A DNA stretch of 64,000 nt, from assembly GCA_037954325.1 (NCBI GenBank), contig JBBMNZ010000027.1:10074001-10138000 (forward strand), in the 5' to 3' direction. Below the pieces are notes generated by a model, which ran no database searches, had not been told where the DNA came from, and worked only from the letters and a program-made list of their open reading frames with translations. The position numbers and the translations under genes are program-made. Positions 36,935 through 48,165 of the stretch are shown here, piece by piece. Numbering within the stretch: the first letter of the stretch is position 1; every line of letters starts with the position of its first letter. The stretch comes from Fistularia commersonii. Taxonomy: Eukaryota > Chordata > Actinopteri > Syngnathiformes > Fistulariidae.

Positions 36935-37355
36935 TTGTTTTTTCGTTCTTTCTTGACAGCTAACTTTCTGACACCTTTCCCTGAAACTGCAAAACCAACA
37001 GAATTAACTGCGCCAAGTCCAGCTTCGAACATTATACCAGTATCGAACTTCATAAAACTGTCCAAACAGGGTTCCTTGGCAAAACCTGTTAAAAGACTTC
37101 AGACTAGTTTTTTTTTCAGGCTTTGACCCGGATATGGCAGCTCCTGCTGGCTTTGAAAAGTTATTATCAAGCTACCATTTTATAGCCTTAATAAAAGCGG
37201 TTTTTACATGCACATTTGAGCAAATCCACCAGGTAATGTGGTACGATGGCGTCGGAAGACCGGAAGTGCGTTTTCACAATAAATGTTATGATGAATTCAG
37301 GGACAAAGTTATGCATGAAAGTGCAACTGACAAGTTTGCATGTGTGAAATCCTAA
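36935..37355 (+). other. Unrecognised open frames with splice-like junction
   Basis: A first frame (to 37126) contains FLTPFPETAKPTELTAPSPA. A pyrimidine tract ending tttttttttcag at about 37120 precedes a second frame (37134-37355) that starts MAAPAGFEKLLSSYHF and includes RPEVRFHNKCYDEFRDK before a stop. The HNKCYDEF stretch is reminiscent of Cys/His motifs in some transposon-derived proteins, but I cannot name a family. It could be a decayed transposon, a retroposed exon or chance. No function is assigned. Confidence 0.2.
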
Positions 37356-39778
37356 GAAATGTCGCTGTGATATATCGCCCGGCACATTGAGGCTCGCCCC
37401 CCGCCTCCAGTGGAGAACTTCTCCTGAGCGTCCAGATGCTGGGCTCTTTCAGCACGACAGATAAATGAATCCTGGTAGAGACAAAACATCGCAGATCCGT
37501 TTTACAGATGCATCAAAAAACATCAGACCTCAAACTCCTGATGCAAGTTCTCTCAACCACTCTGGTTTGATCACTGTGGCACTTCCCTTATGAATTCATA
37601 CGAACAACTAGAGAATGACCGCAATCTCCAGAAATCTGAATGTAACAAAGTGTTTTTGGACGTTTGCTGGTGTCGTCGCCTCGACCTGCTGGAATATTAA
37701 CGGACCAAATATTCCTGATGAAACTCCACAGATGCATCTCTGTCTGTTTTCTGTTACCGGCAGAAGGATTGTCTCTGGAGAAAGTCGGTTGTCTGAAGGA
37801 TACACAACGTGCCGGCGTTTGTGATTGAATCAGGCAACGGACTGCGTCACCACGACGAAACACTTAAACGGAGCAGTTGTGTAAATAGGAAAGTTGTGTG
37901 CTTAACAGTCAAGCTGTTAATGCAAGCAAGTTAAAGTGAAGTAAACAAGTGAGCGAGTCAGTGCAGTCCGTAGGCTGTTATTGACCTGACATGACTTCAG
38001 GGCTGTTTCCTTATCATAATACCCACAGGAGCAAAAGTGATACCGCAGTCTGTTTGTTTAGTTTACCAGTAATTCAGCAAATCGGAATTAGTGCAGACAA
38101 ACTCCGCAAGATAGAATGGCACTGCACGTTTCCTTGTTCCCCAAGGCATGAAATTTCCTTGTTAAGAGGGGACGCGCTGTTATTTCTGCATTTCCACGGA
38201 AGATACATACAGATTAATTTTTTGCGGCGGCACTTGAGAGTCGACAATGTGACGCGTTTTTTTTTTTTCTCTCAATGAAGACAGAAACCTTGATCGCACC
38301 TGCTTCCTTCATTGTTTCATTATTCATTCACACGGCGTTAATCCTCTACGGGATCCCGGGCGGTTTTTGTTCGCCCTCGACTCAGAGATTACATTCTTCG
38401 TTCTTGTGTGGATGTTTTTAACATTAATGTTAAACTCAGCTCGCTGCCAAAACAGCTCACCTAGAGTCACTTCCTTAGCACCTCCTGCGAGGGCACTAAC
38501 TGCAGAACCGCCGCTCTTGGAAAGTATTCATCGCTACATTGACCTCCTTGCACAGAAATCTCTATATATCAGTCTATGATGGGCAGAAAAATGATAAAAT
38601 TGACAAGTAATACTACCATGACGTTTTAGATAATTCTCCACCGCCTTCTGTGTTTCTATCAAATTACGTAAGTGACGTAGAGTCGATTAATTTAAGTGCA
38701 TGTAAACGATAAATTTGTAGAAAAAACACCCAGACATACAGCCGGGCTTTATTTTGGATCATCCGGAGGGCTTATTCCTTATCAATCTGCCTGAGAAATT
38801 CCCACCGGTGCATCCCGGCAAACATATATTTTAAAATTGAGGATTCGATTGCTTCTTGATAATGGGTGCAATCGCCGCTTTCAAATTTGGGAATGTGAGG
38901 TCAGTTCAGGAACAGAAGGCAGAAATGTCGGCCAAGAGGTACGCACATACTGGATATTCAAAAGGAAAGTTGCAAAAGACAAAAAAGCGGCATAACAGAA
39001 ATAGTTCCTGTACTGCTAATTTTTGTTTAAAGGTCATTAGTTAGTAAAGTATGTGAAAATATTCAAAAATGTTTGTAAATAATTTAACATTTTTCACTGC
39101 TCCTCGTCCTTGTATGGATTTGTTTGATAATATTTCCCATTAACATTCTTAATAAACTTGAAGAGAAAAAATGAAGAGATTTACTTTTTAACTGATACAA
39201 AAATGTATTTATTATCATTTTGTAGCTTCGGCAACGCCACGGTCAAATCTCTCTGATGGGAATTTTGATACAAAACAGCCTGGTTCGTAGTCCAGTCACA
39301 CATCACAAGATATGTTGGAGACTTTGAAATAGAGCGACAGGAATTTACTATTTTGATCATCACTTAATTGCTTTTTGGAAAAGTGTAATAAAATTGATAT
39401 CAACATTTCTTAATTTTTGCTTAGTAGATGGAAATGTCTCAAGGTTTCTTTAACATGCTAATACGGCCATGTGCACATGTGTTTGTAGACCTTTTCCGAG
39501 ACACTATCTTATAAATTTGGAAATGCTGACAACTGACCCTTCTCTCTGACATTTCATACCCAAACAACTGATGGATCAATCAAAATAAATCTTCAGTTGC
39601 AGTTTTTCGGTGAAGTAAATCCCTAAATGGCCCTAACCTCTTATTTGAGAGTCCAAGTGTCACTCTCTAATGGGAAAGCCTGCCTAAGACTCTTTTATTT
39701 TATTTTTTTTCCTCAAATAAGTAAACAAAACCTTTTTGTGTCACATTCTAATATACTGTAATTGTACTTGTGCGCTGC

Positions 39779-39803
39779 TTTTTTTTTTTTTTTTTTTTTT
39801 TTT
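39779..39803. repeat. T homopolymer, 25 bases
   Basis: This run of 25 T immediately precedes a stretch rich in transcription-factor-like motifs. Confidence 0.97.
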
Positions 39804-39840
39804 AAACACATCTGCATCTTTCCTAGTAAGCCTATCTATC

Positions 39841-40050
39841 TGATTCATCATTTTCTTTGGCCCGCCTTAACACACTTAAGCGATTTTAATTATGCATCAA
39901 CCACTGATCAAAAGCAATTAATAGGCAGTGCAGCCTTTTGACTCTCCGCTCTTAACATTGCAACGCCTTCATTTCTGCTGAATAAATTATCAGCCGAAAG
40001 GGCCGCGTGTTTGCGTAGTGTCAATTGTAGATTGAAAGGTCTGCAGCGAG
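39841..40050. promoter_or_regulatory. Candidate conserved noncoding element (NKX/homeodomain/TCF-like motifs)
   Basis: CACTTAAG (39873-39880) matches the NKX2 core, ttaattatgca (39886-39896) combines homeodomain and POU-like sites, tgatcaaaagc resembles a TCF/LEF site, and caattaatagg adds another homeodomain core, all within about 60 bases. The composition is complex and free of repeats, unlike the flanks. No conservation test was possible. Confidence 0.28.
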
Positions 40051-42417
40051 GCTAGCGGTGCACACTTGTCTTTTTAGACCCACTCAGCTCTCCTGGGTAA
40101 ATGGGCCGGATTTATTACATCTGCAGTTTTAGCAATACTGACCTCTATTGAAAACACTGATAACCATCAACCGACTCAGTCCCGCTTCTGTCAGTGGACA
40201 GACAATCCCATTAGTAAACAGCAGATGTTTGCCGACAAAGGTACAAGGACAGCAGGGCGGAAAGAGCGACTGTCATTGGACGAAAAAAAAAAAAGGGAGA
40301 TCGTCTGATCGTCTCAAAGAAAACAAAGTAGGGAGAAACAAACGCTTTGGCCAGGAAACTTTGAATGACCTTATTTCGCACTCGTGCCGCTATACACTTA
40401 ATTTACATCAAGTTGAGGGTCACCGGAATTAAGTTTTGTAATGCGAAGGAAATAAACATGCATTAAATGCCAGATTTACAAGTGTCACAGAGGATTAATA
40501 AAAAGTCCTGATAAACTCAATTATCTCTCCACATGTTTTCTAGAACTATTGCAAAATTATGTTTCTGTTTCCATTTTTGATTCACAAGAGACCAACAGTT
40601 TTATCGCATTTATCGTAGAAACTGTCTTCCTCCGGGTCTGGGCAGATCCGCCTCTGGACAGATAGTTATGTTACACATCGTTTGCCCGACTCGACTTAGA
40701 AAATAATCCTGGATCATTATATGCGGTGTAGTGACAGGCGGAACGTCGGGCTGCCCCTCTTCTTTTAAGAACATGACCTATTTTTTTTTTTTTTTTTCTT
40801 CCTGACTCCCCCTGTACATGCTGTCTTCTCTCCTCAGCGCATTTCGATGCTTTTACAGAACAGGGGCCTGAAAACGAAAAGGGAGTTTTCATTCCGGTTC
40901 TGATTTTTCAATTAAACTCCCTCGCTTGCCAGGAGGAGAAAACAGGGTCTTACGCAATCCCGCTTTTGACATTGGGTCTATCAGAGAAAAGACAGAGACG
41001 GAGTAAAAGCACGGGAAGAAAGACTGTGAGGAATGAAGGGAGTGCGGGAGGAGTTTTCCCCACAAATGCCGGGTACTGTCTGACCCAGTGAGTAGTTCTC
41101 CTTTGTCAGGATATGGAGAGTGTGTGTGGGTGGGAGGGAAGCGGTGCGCTTCCGTCTCCATTCATACGATTACTTCACGGGCCCTGCCTTTCTGTCGCCA
41201 CACGCCTTCATTCAGCATTCGTAATCCTGACAGAAAGCAAATAAACACACGGTCGGCCCACTTGACGTCACGGACCTCTAATGTTTCGGGTCAATAACAG
41301 ATGCCACTTTCATCGGGGCGGCCGGCCCGGCTGGTGGAGATGAAAAGAGAGGGCAAGTGAAGTGCACTGAAATTTTGATAAATATAAGGATTGTGCAGAA
41401 CGGCAGAGGAAGCATTCGTTAAAGTGACCGAGAACAAAGGCTAGCCAAGGTTTCGGAAAACAAAACCGCTGTGGTGGCAAAGCACGGACTCCCCCTTCCT
41501 CTCTCTGTCTAAAACCCAGCTGATGCCTGCAGCCTCCAAGTGCAGCCACTGCGAGAAATACTAAGTCAGACTCGTCTAATGCTTGGGTATACTCGGCACT
41601 CCAACGGTCCAAAAAAGCCCTAACAGTCCAATTAGGCGTTATGATACTTTATTTATATAGTTCAGATTTTGCGCAAATATGTAGCCAATCTACACTAATT
41701 GGATGAAGATTTTATGGAATGTGTCTTAAGTCTCAGTCGCTGTCTGAATGAAAGGCAGGAAGAAGCCCAGTCACTCCATTCACAAAATCCATTTTACTTT
41801 GTTTGCGCTCGCCTCCGTAACCAGTTCTTAGCATAAATGTAATAGTCACAGGGAAAAAAAGGCAATGGACCTTGAGGCCTCAGTGAATCATTGAAATAAT
41901 TGGAATGTGCTACCGTCCAACGTGCAGGGTTGTATCATCAAAAACATTGGGCAAAAGTTCAGATAAAAAAAAAAAATTAAGATTGGTATTTATTCACTAT
42001 TCATTAATTCCCGCTACTTGTCAAAGACTTGGATGGCAAATGAGTAACCGCACCCACGCCCGCCTTGCTGAACCTCCCTGCCTCTTGTTATTCACTAGCA
42101 AAGCAGAATAGATACAATGGATTCACCAACATACGCTAATTTTGGTCTCCAATTCCTAAAATGCCTCATTGGGGCAGTTCAGATCATCAAAAAACAAAAG
42201 TGTGGGCAGTGAGGCTTGACCTTAATGCTTCTTGTGACAGTCGACAATAATTTTCATTATCGCACTAAATTCGACACAACCTTGAACGCTTGAACCTCAC
42301 ATCCAGTACAGTGCGATTAACCCTTTTTTCCACTCTTCACTTTTCCACTCATTTACTTCTTCTAGATATTATTTGTATTTTTTTTTTCATATTTTTTCTG
42401 TCCTCTATCTCTAACCC

Positions 42418-42563
42418 AGAGATGCAGCTATGGTTTTATTGTTGTGCTGTGTCCTGCTTTTCAAGGTTATTTGTGTCTGTTTTTGATTCCACTGAACCCG
42501 AGAGCTGCAATCTCTACATTTTGTTGCACTCTGTGTCGTGACAATAAAAAAAGTCTTGAATCA
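42418..42563 (+). mobile_element. LINE 3' tail ending in acaataaaa
   Basis: The block ctacattttgttgcactctg, followed by tgtgtcgtgacaataaaaaa and gtcttgaatc, is a diverged version of the 3' end (atttcgttg...tgacaataaa...ttgaatc) shared by many fish LINE copies. No coding portion is recognised upstream, and the left boundary is approximate. Confidence 0.6.
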
Positions 42564-42576
42564 TAAATGGATCTAT

Positions 42577-42845
42577 AACCCGGATCCTGGGGTCGGAGCC
42601 GCAGGAGGGCCTATTCTAGCTGTGGGGTTCACCCTGGACCGATCGATTTTTGATCACATTCACCCATTCGTTGGGCAATTTAGGGTCTTCAATAAACCTA
42701 CTGAGTGTTTTTAGGGATCCAGAAGAAAATGCAGACAAAGGGAAACCACGGACACTCAGCGGGGAAAGGTCTCCTGTCAAAAACCGAACCAGGGAACTCC
42801 TCGCTGAGAGGCGGATGCGCCGACCAACGTGCCACCGTGCCTGAC
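42577..42845 (+). repeat. Old teleost interspersed repeat (ggcaatttagggtcttcaat family)
   Basis: Blocks appear in the expected order: cggatcctggggtcggagcc, gggttcaccctggaccgatc, gggcaatttagggtcttcaa, gaaaatgcagacaaagggaa, gggaactcctcgctgagagg, and ccaccgtgcctgac at the end. This is the common fish repeat that normally carries caccctgg, gacaatttagagtcttcaat, a gggaggaaaccggag block and a final gctaaccactcgtccaccgtgc. The copy is strongly diverged and partly shortened in the middle. It has no coding capacity. Its presence supports a teleost origin. Confidence 0.82.
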
Positions 42846-45800
42846 ATAAGAATTCGATGGGACAAAAAAAAAAAAAAAGAAAAAAGGATCAATCGCAAAG
42901 TTACAAAGTGCAAGCAAAGTTCAATCCATAAAATGCTTGCGGCAACTAAGCTGCACGGGCAATTCTAAAAAAAAAAAAAGGTCTGGTTTGTAAACAGTCA
43001 CTGTGACAGCAACTGGGCTTTTGAGACATAATTAGCGGATTAGCCGTGCTGATTTAGTAAGTAAGGAAGAAATAAAGTGTATTTCACTAACTTTGCTGGC
43101 AGGAGGATCAATTATACATGCTGCTGCCAGCCAGGGGAGAGGGTTATTAACTTTACATACTCTTCTGAGCTCTTGTTTGCACAACAAATTAACAGCGTTG
43201 CTATACTGCAGATCGCCACAAAATCTGTGCAGACTGGGACCGTGCCTCCCAGCTGGGTTCTGCTCTGAAATGTTGTCGTGCACATGTGAAACGGGTTTCA
43301 ACTCTCAAATAACAGATGGGTCTTTGTTGGTTCCAGGTTGCTCATTTCCATTATTTGTCCCGTAAAGACCTTTCAGAGAATCAAAAAAAAAACAACAAAA
43401 AACAACAAAATCAAATGTTTTGTTTTTCAAGTGGTTTCAATCTCTCATTCATTTATGCCTGATTCCTCTTGGCGAGGGTCAAACAGTTATAAAATACAGC
43501 TTTTTGTTCATTGTGCACACTGAAATAAATCCATTTACCCCCACGCTCTGTTTTGCATACAGTCTGACCGAGGCGGCCCCTCGTCGAGACATTCACTCGG
43601 GGTAACTTCCTTCCAATCAGGAAAAGGTTTTCCAATATAACCGTGCGACTCAGGAGGCACGGATTCTCATCCGAAGCCACATCATACCTCAAACTGTTCC
43701 ACAGCATGCCGGAGATCAATAGAGCCACTTTGGAAAACTACAACCGGAAAATCTAATCTATGTGTTCAGTCATCTGAGTTTTTTTTGGGGGGGGGCGAAT
43801 GTGATCCAGGTTTATTGGATGCACTTCAAAACAGCTTGGGCATTTCAATCTGTTCTACAATCTTTTGTGGTTCAAAGACTAATACAGAACAATACCATCC
43901 TCCGATCTCTGGTTTTCCTGCGATCTAAAAAAAAAATGACCCACCAGGTGCAATTCGAGTAGAGGGGCTTTAGGGCTCGAGTGTTTTGTTGTGCTGAATA
44001 CTGCCGCTTAACATGGAAGGAGCCCTGGCTACAAGAAGAGGCTGAAGAGGGTGAGGGTCTCTTCAGATAACCCCCGAGGTGTATTTGTGAATTTACTCTC
44101 AGGCTACTTGTCACAGCGTTGTACATCAGCGCGTTGACTCTAATGAGTACATCTAATGAGTATTTGGATGTGGATAAAGTCTGGCCCGAGTTGAAAAATG
44201 ATCACAGTAAGACATGAAATTCATACTCAAAACACCAAGAAACGTTTCATGTTTACATATGCTGAGCATCAATGCAGATACACACAGATACACGCAAAAC
44301 ATAAAGAGAAAGCAGAATTGGCAAGGAGTCGCGTTGCCTCGGCCAACCGCTATAATTGTGTTTCAAAAGCCACATGTGAAACCATTCGCAATCAGTCTCT
44401 TTTCTCATTTGAGTAGTTTAATCACATTAACCGGTGTCATTCCTTCACAAGCCGAGCTCTAACGCACGCCCGAATAATCAACTTTGATTCGCTAAAGAAG
44501 CATTGTTGACGAGTCTCTCTCTGATAAGTGGCCAAAACAACAACAACAACAACAACAAAAACGCTGGCAAATATGCTAAGCGTGTGAAAAACAAAAGGTG
44601 CGCTGGTACAAAAAGCACCACGTCTTCGCTTGTGCAGAAAACTGCAGATAATCATTTTGAACAAAGTCGTCATCCGTTTTTACCACCGCAACTACCACCC
44701 CATTGTTTTTACCTTTTAAACCCCAAACTTATAGGCAGCCAGGGGACACAAATGGCTGCAAAAAAAAAAAAAAAAAAAGGAGGGAGGGTGGGGGTAAATT
44801 GCCTCTGTATGTTTGTGGGCTGGGCTGAGGGGATAGGAAGAGGCTTTCCTGCGGGGCAACAATCTGCTCTGAATAGGGCTTTATTTCTGGTTATTATTGT
44901 GTCTCGGTGGCCAATAAGAGAGCGGGCGCAGCCTCGCTACGACACACACACACACGGACGGTCTGCCTTTGCAGAAGGGCACTATTCAAAGGTAGAAAAA
45001 CATGCTCCGGGATACCGCAGAGACGTACGCTGTCACCGAGGCAGAGCTTCCGCTACTCCGTCAGTCATTCTCCTCGGGACGCTATGCATCTCCATTCAAC
45101 CCCTGTGGACCGGCCTGGCCTGACCTGGCACGGATAGCCTGTGGGTGGCCTCAGTTTCCCCAGGGAGGTGTTGATGGGCTCGGTGCTTCGGCCCCGATGC
45201 CCCGCTGACAGTGACATGTGGTCATGCTGACGGAGCTCCACGGGGGGAGATGAGAGGAGCGCGGTGAAGCGGTGAAGCCAGGATGAGCGACCGAAGTAAT
45301 TCGACACCGGGTTTTAACCATGAAAAGCAAAGGACGGTTCGACATTGCTAGTTAGTGCGAAGACGGGCGCAAATGGACAGAGCGTGAGGACACGACGGTG
45401 TAATCGAGCGCGGTCATTTAATCGGTCAATCCGGCTACTGACTTTGGTTTTCAATCATGAAAACTGGCCGCGTTTTCAATCCGCCAAGATGGAATCGGCC
45501 CGCGCGGCGAGGGCAACGGATGTGTGCACGTCATTGAGGGTCTCTGATGTAATGCTTGATGGATTTCGAAATAACCCATGCTCTTTATCGCGCTGATATT
45601 ATAGCGTGAATACAAAATAAAAAGCATATACCCTCCGATCACTGAGATAGTTTTGATGCGGTCATGAATAATAACCAGTTCCCAATCACTGTGCACAATC
45701 AGTGAAAGATGCAAAACAGGCTCTAGAATTGTCCCGAGTAAACAACGTGATTTGATTGTATTCGCAGTGCAATAATCACGGAGTGTCACAATGCCATAAT

Positions 45801-47909
45801 TCCTTAATCTTGCTTCCAAATTAACATCTTAGCCATGATTTTATCCGAAACAAATCCCGCGCCGCTTCTACAGTTCCAGACGATGCATTTCTATTTTTCG
45901 TACAGTGACGCGACAAGTTTACGTGCACGGCAAGCATCCAACATCGGAGCGACGACTTTATTGAAAGGGTGAAATTTATCGACGTGTTAAAGAGAGTTTC
46001 GGTTATGGTAACGCCAAGGGATATCAGGGTCAAACATACTGATTCTCCAAAGAAAACCCTGCTTGTGCAGCATACCCATTTCCTATAAACTTTATGAGAA
46101 TGTGATGTATTGTGCTTGCAGTTGTTAACGGAAACAACTGCCTTGCATCTGTAAGGGCAAACAGACATATGCAGAAAAGATATTTGATACACAGATACTG
46201 CAAGACGGAATCAATACACCGACTGCTTCGGATACATAGCAACGCCACCCACAGACTTGCTTCTTTGACAAGGACCACCTACGTCATTCACTCACGGAAA
46301 GATGCTGCACACAAAGAGCCACAGAATCATCGCCGTCTGGGTAACAGAAAATGTTCCCCCTCTGCATTTCACCTGCCGCCTTATGTAAGCAGCGCATCTC
46401 TTTGTTTGCCACAATTGCCTCGCGGTAATGAGCTTTGAGGCCCGATAATGATATTACTGACTACAGGGTACGGCCCTCAGAAGAAGTTGCCTTCCTGCGT
46501 GTGCATGTAGGGACGCGTACAAAACAGACAACCATATGTTGTCGGTGGTCATTACCATGGGCGCAGAGATAATGTGATGCATGCGCAGGAAAGCAAAAGT
46601 TGTTAATGGACATGTGGACACATCTGGCGTGCTGTCTGCATTCATTACAGGAAAAAAAAACACTGATGTGTGTACAATTTCAACCCATAGAAGTGCACTG
46701 GACGTTGTTATCGCTGTATGTATTTTAATTCCAGCTGACCGGCGAGGTCTCCCGACTACTCTTAAGAGGATGGAGGATTTCCTGAAGCTGTCAAGTGAGG
46801 CCCGAGAAGCGGAAATGTCAGCTGGTGAGATTTTTATGATATATATTTACGATGTCTCTCCTTGTGCCGCTCTATCCCCGAAGCTTCATATGCCTTGTCA
46901 GGACAACGGCGGTCTGAGTCCAAATATAATGGAGGTTGACAGTGCTCACTAAAAATATGCTCAGAGGTTAATGCGGGACACGATGTACCATTCAGTGATA
47001 TTTTTGACAGTGCTAAAAAGAGGCGCAATACTTACAGAAAACCATTAAAGGTGGCCTCGGCATGATAGCTGCTTTCAAACAACACGAACACTTTTGACAA
47101 AACATTTGGTTTACACTGACACATCATCTTAATATTTTGCCATTCAGTGAAATCTGCCGGTGAAAATAACAAAAAAAAAAAAATCGTCATCAATATAAAT
47201 CACCGGCTCTTTCAAGGATGAAATGGCATCATATCGTGAAAGGAAAATAAATTAAAGAGATTTTGTAAAAGTTAAAGATGTATTTATATTATGACACTGC
47301 TCTGAGTCACTTTTAATTGCCCCTAAATGGAAAATCTAAATCTCTTTGGTAAGTCCGTTAAACCCTGAACTTAAAAGCAGGTGTGGCATTATCCATATCA
47401 TAACAGGGCAGGGTTTCTAAGGACAGTAAAATAAAAACAACATTTTCTGGGAATCTGTTTCTTCAGCTGCGAGTTCCAGTAATCCATGATGAATGACGCC
47501 ATGTGGGCTGAAAGAAATTCAAGGAATTATTTGAGTTTATACGTGGGTTCGAATGCGTAGCCACGCTCGCTTCGTGGCTAGTCTGCAGTTAAGTGTCAGT
47601 GTGCCATGTTTCTGCATTGCATGAGTCAGACCACAGATAAAATGACTAGTTTGTTGAACAATGACAAAGGGTTGGTGAATGTCAGACTGATGTCAGTGAC
47701 ATCAGAACCAGCAATTACAAAGGTTAAGAGTGGAAAGATGTTGGCAGTTGAATTGCAAATTTTGCCTGAACAAGCACGGTCTTGAAGTTTTCTGATCACA
47801 GTGAAACCGATACCAATACCTGAACTGGCTGGAATATTATTCCAAAATAACTTCCTATGAGGCCATCGCTGTTTCTGAAATCAAGCTTGGAGTAACATGT
47901 TGCCTGATA
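42846..47909. other. Noncoding stretch, no gene recognised
   Basis: The longest open frame of the window (44503-45123, plus, 206 codons) lies here, but it runs through a (CAA)n array, a 19-base A run and a (CA)n tract, so its length is an artefact. A GC-rich patch at about 44900-45250 has overlapping frames on both strands and no known match. Nothing else is recognised. Confidence 0.6.
44536..44557. repeat. (CAA)n microsatellite
   Basis: About seven CAA units, translated as poly-Asn in the overlapping spurious frame. Confidence 0.95.
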
Positions 47910-48165
47910 TTGAGCTTTAGTTTCAGATTGCATCAAGCATATTCTTGAAGTAGTGAATAGCCTCCCGCAACAGAACTTTGATAAATGTGCAATCTTATTC
48001 CCTTAGGATGCCAGCTTGGCATTTGACACTTTCGTTTGAATTCAGGTCACATCTCTTCGAGTTCCTGTACTCACAGGCAGGTACGTCAGAATGGATGCAT
48101 ATATTCTTCAAACCTTCTCCTTCTTCGGAGAACCTCAAGGCTCCATTTTAGGACCCGTCGCAATT
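47910..48165 (+). mobile_element. L2-clade LINE reverse-transcriptase relic
   Basis: Plus-strand reading from 47941 gives ILEVVNSLPQQNFDKCAILF, then a stop in place of a Leu, then DASLAFDTF. This aligns with the L2/Rex-type segment in which LLRVxNDLL precedes a (V/I)LLDLSAAFDTVDH catalytic motif containing the first catalytic Asp. After a deletion, FRSHLFEF and SSNLL lead, through a frameshift, into FGEPQGSILGPV, the conserved G-PQGS-LGP motif of reverse transcriptase. The later YADD box is missing. It is a dead internal fragment whose limits are approximate. Confidence 0.82.

Larger units (their letters stand above)
37356..42417. other. Noncoding stretch, no gene recognised
   Basis: It contains a T run at 39779-39803 and a motif-dense stretch at 39841-40050 (listed separately), plus T runs near 38255 and 40780. 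No transposon or exon is recognised in the remainder. Confidence 0.6.

Noticed and set aside
44503..45123. Longest open frame of the window (206 codons, plus)
   Set aside because: It is assembled from a (CAA)n array, a long A run and a (CA)n tract, giving poly-Asn, poly-Lys and His/Thr strings. There is no domain, no splice context and overlapping frames on both strands.
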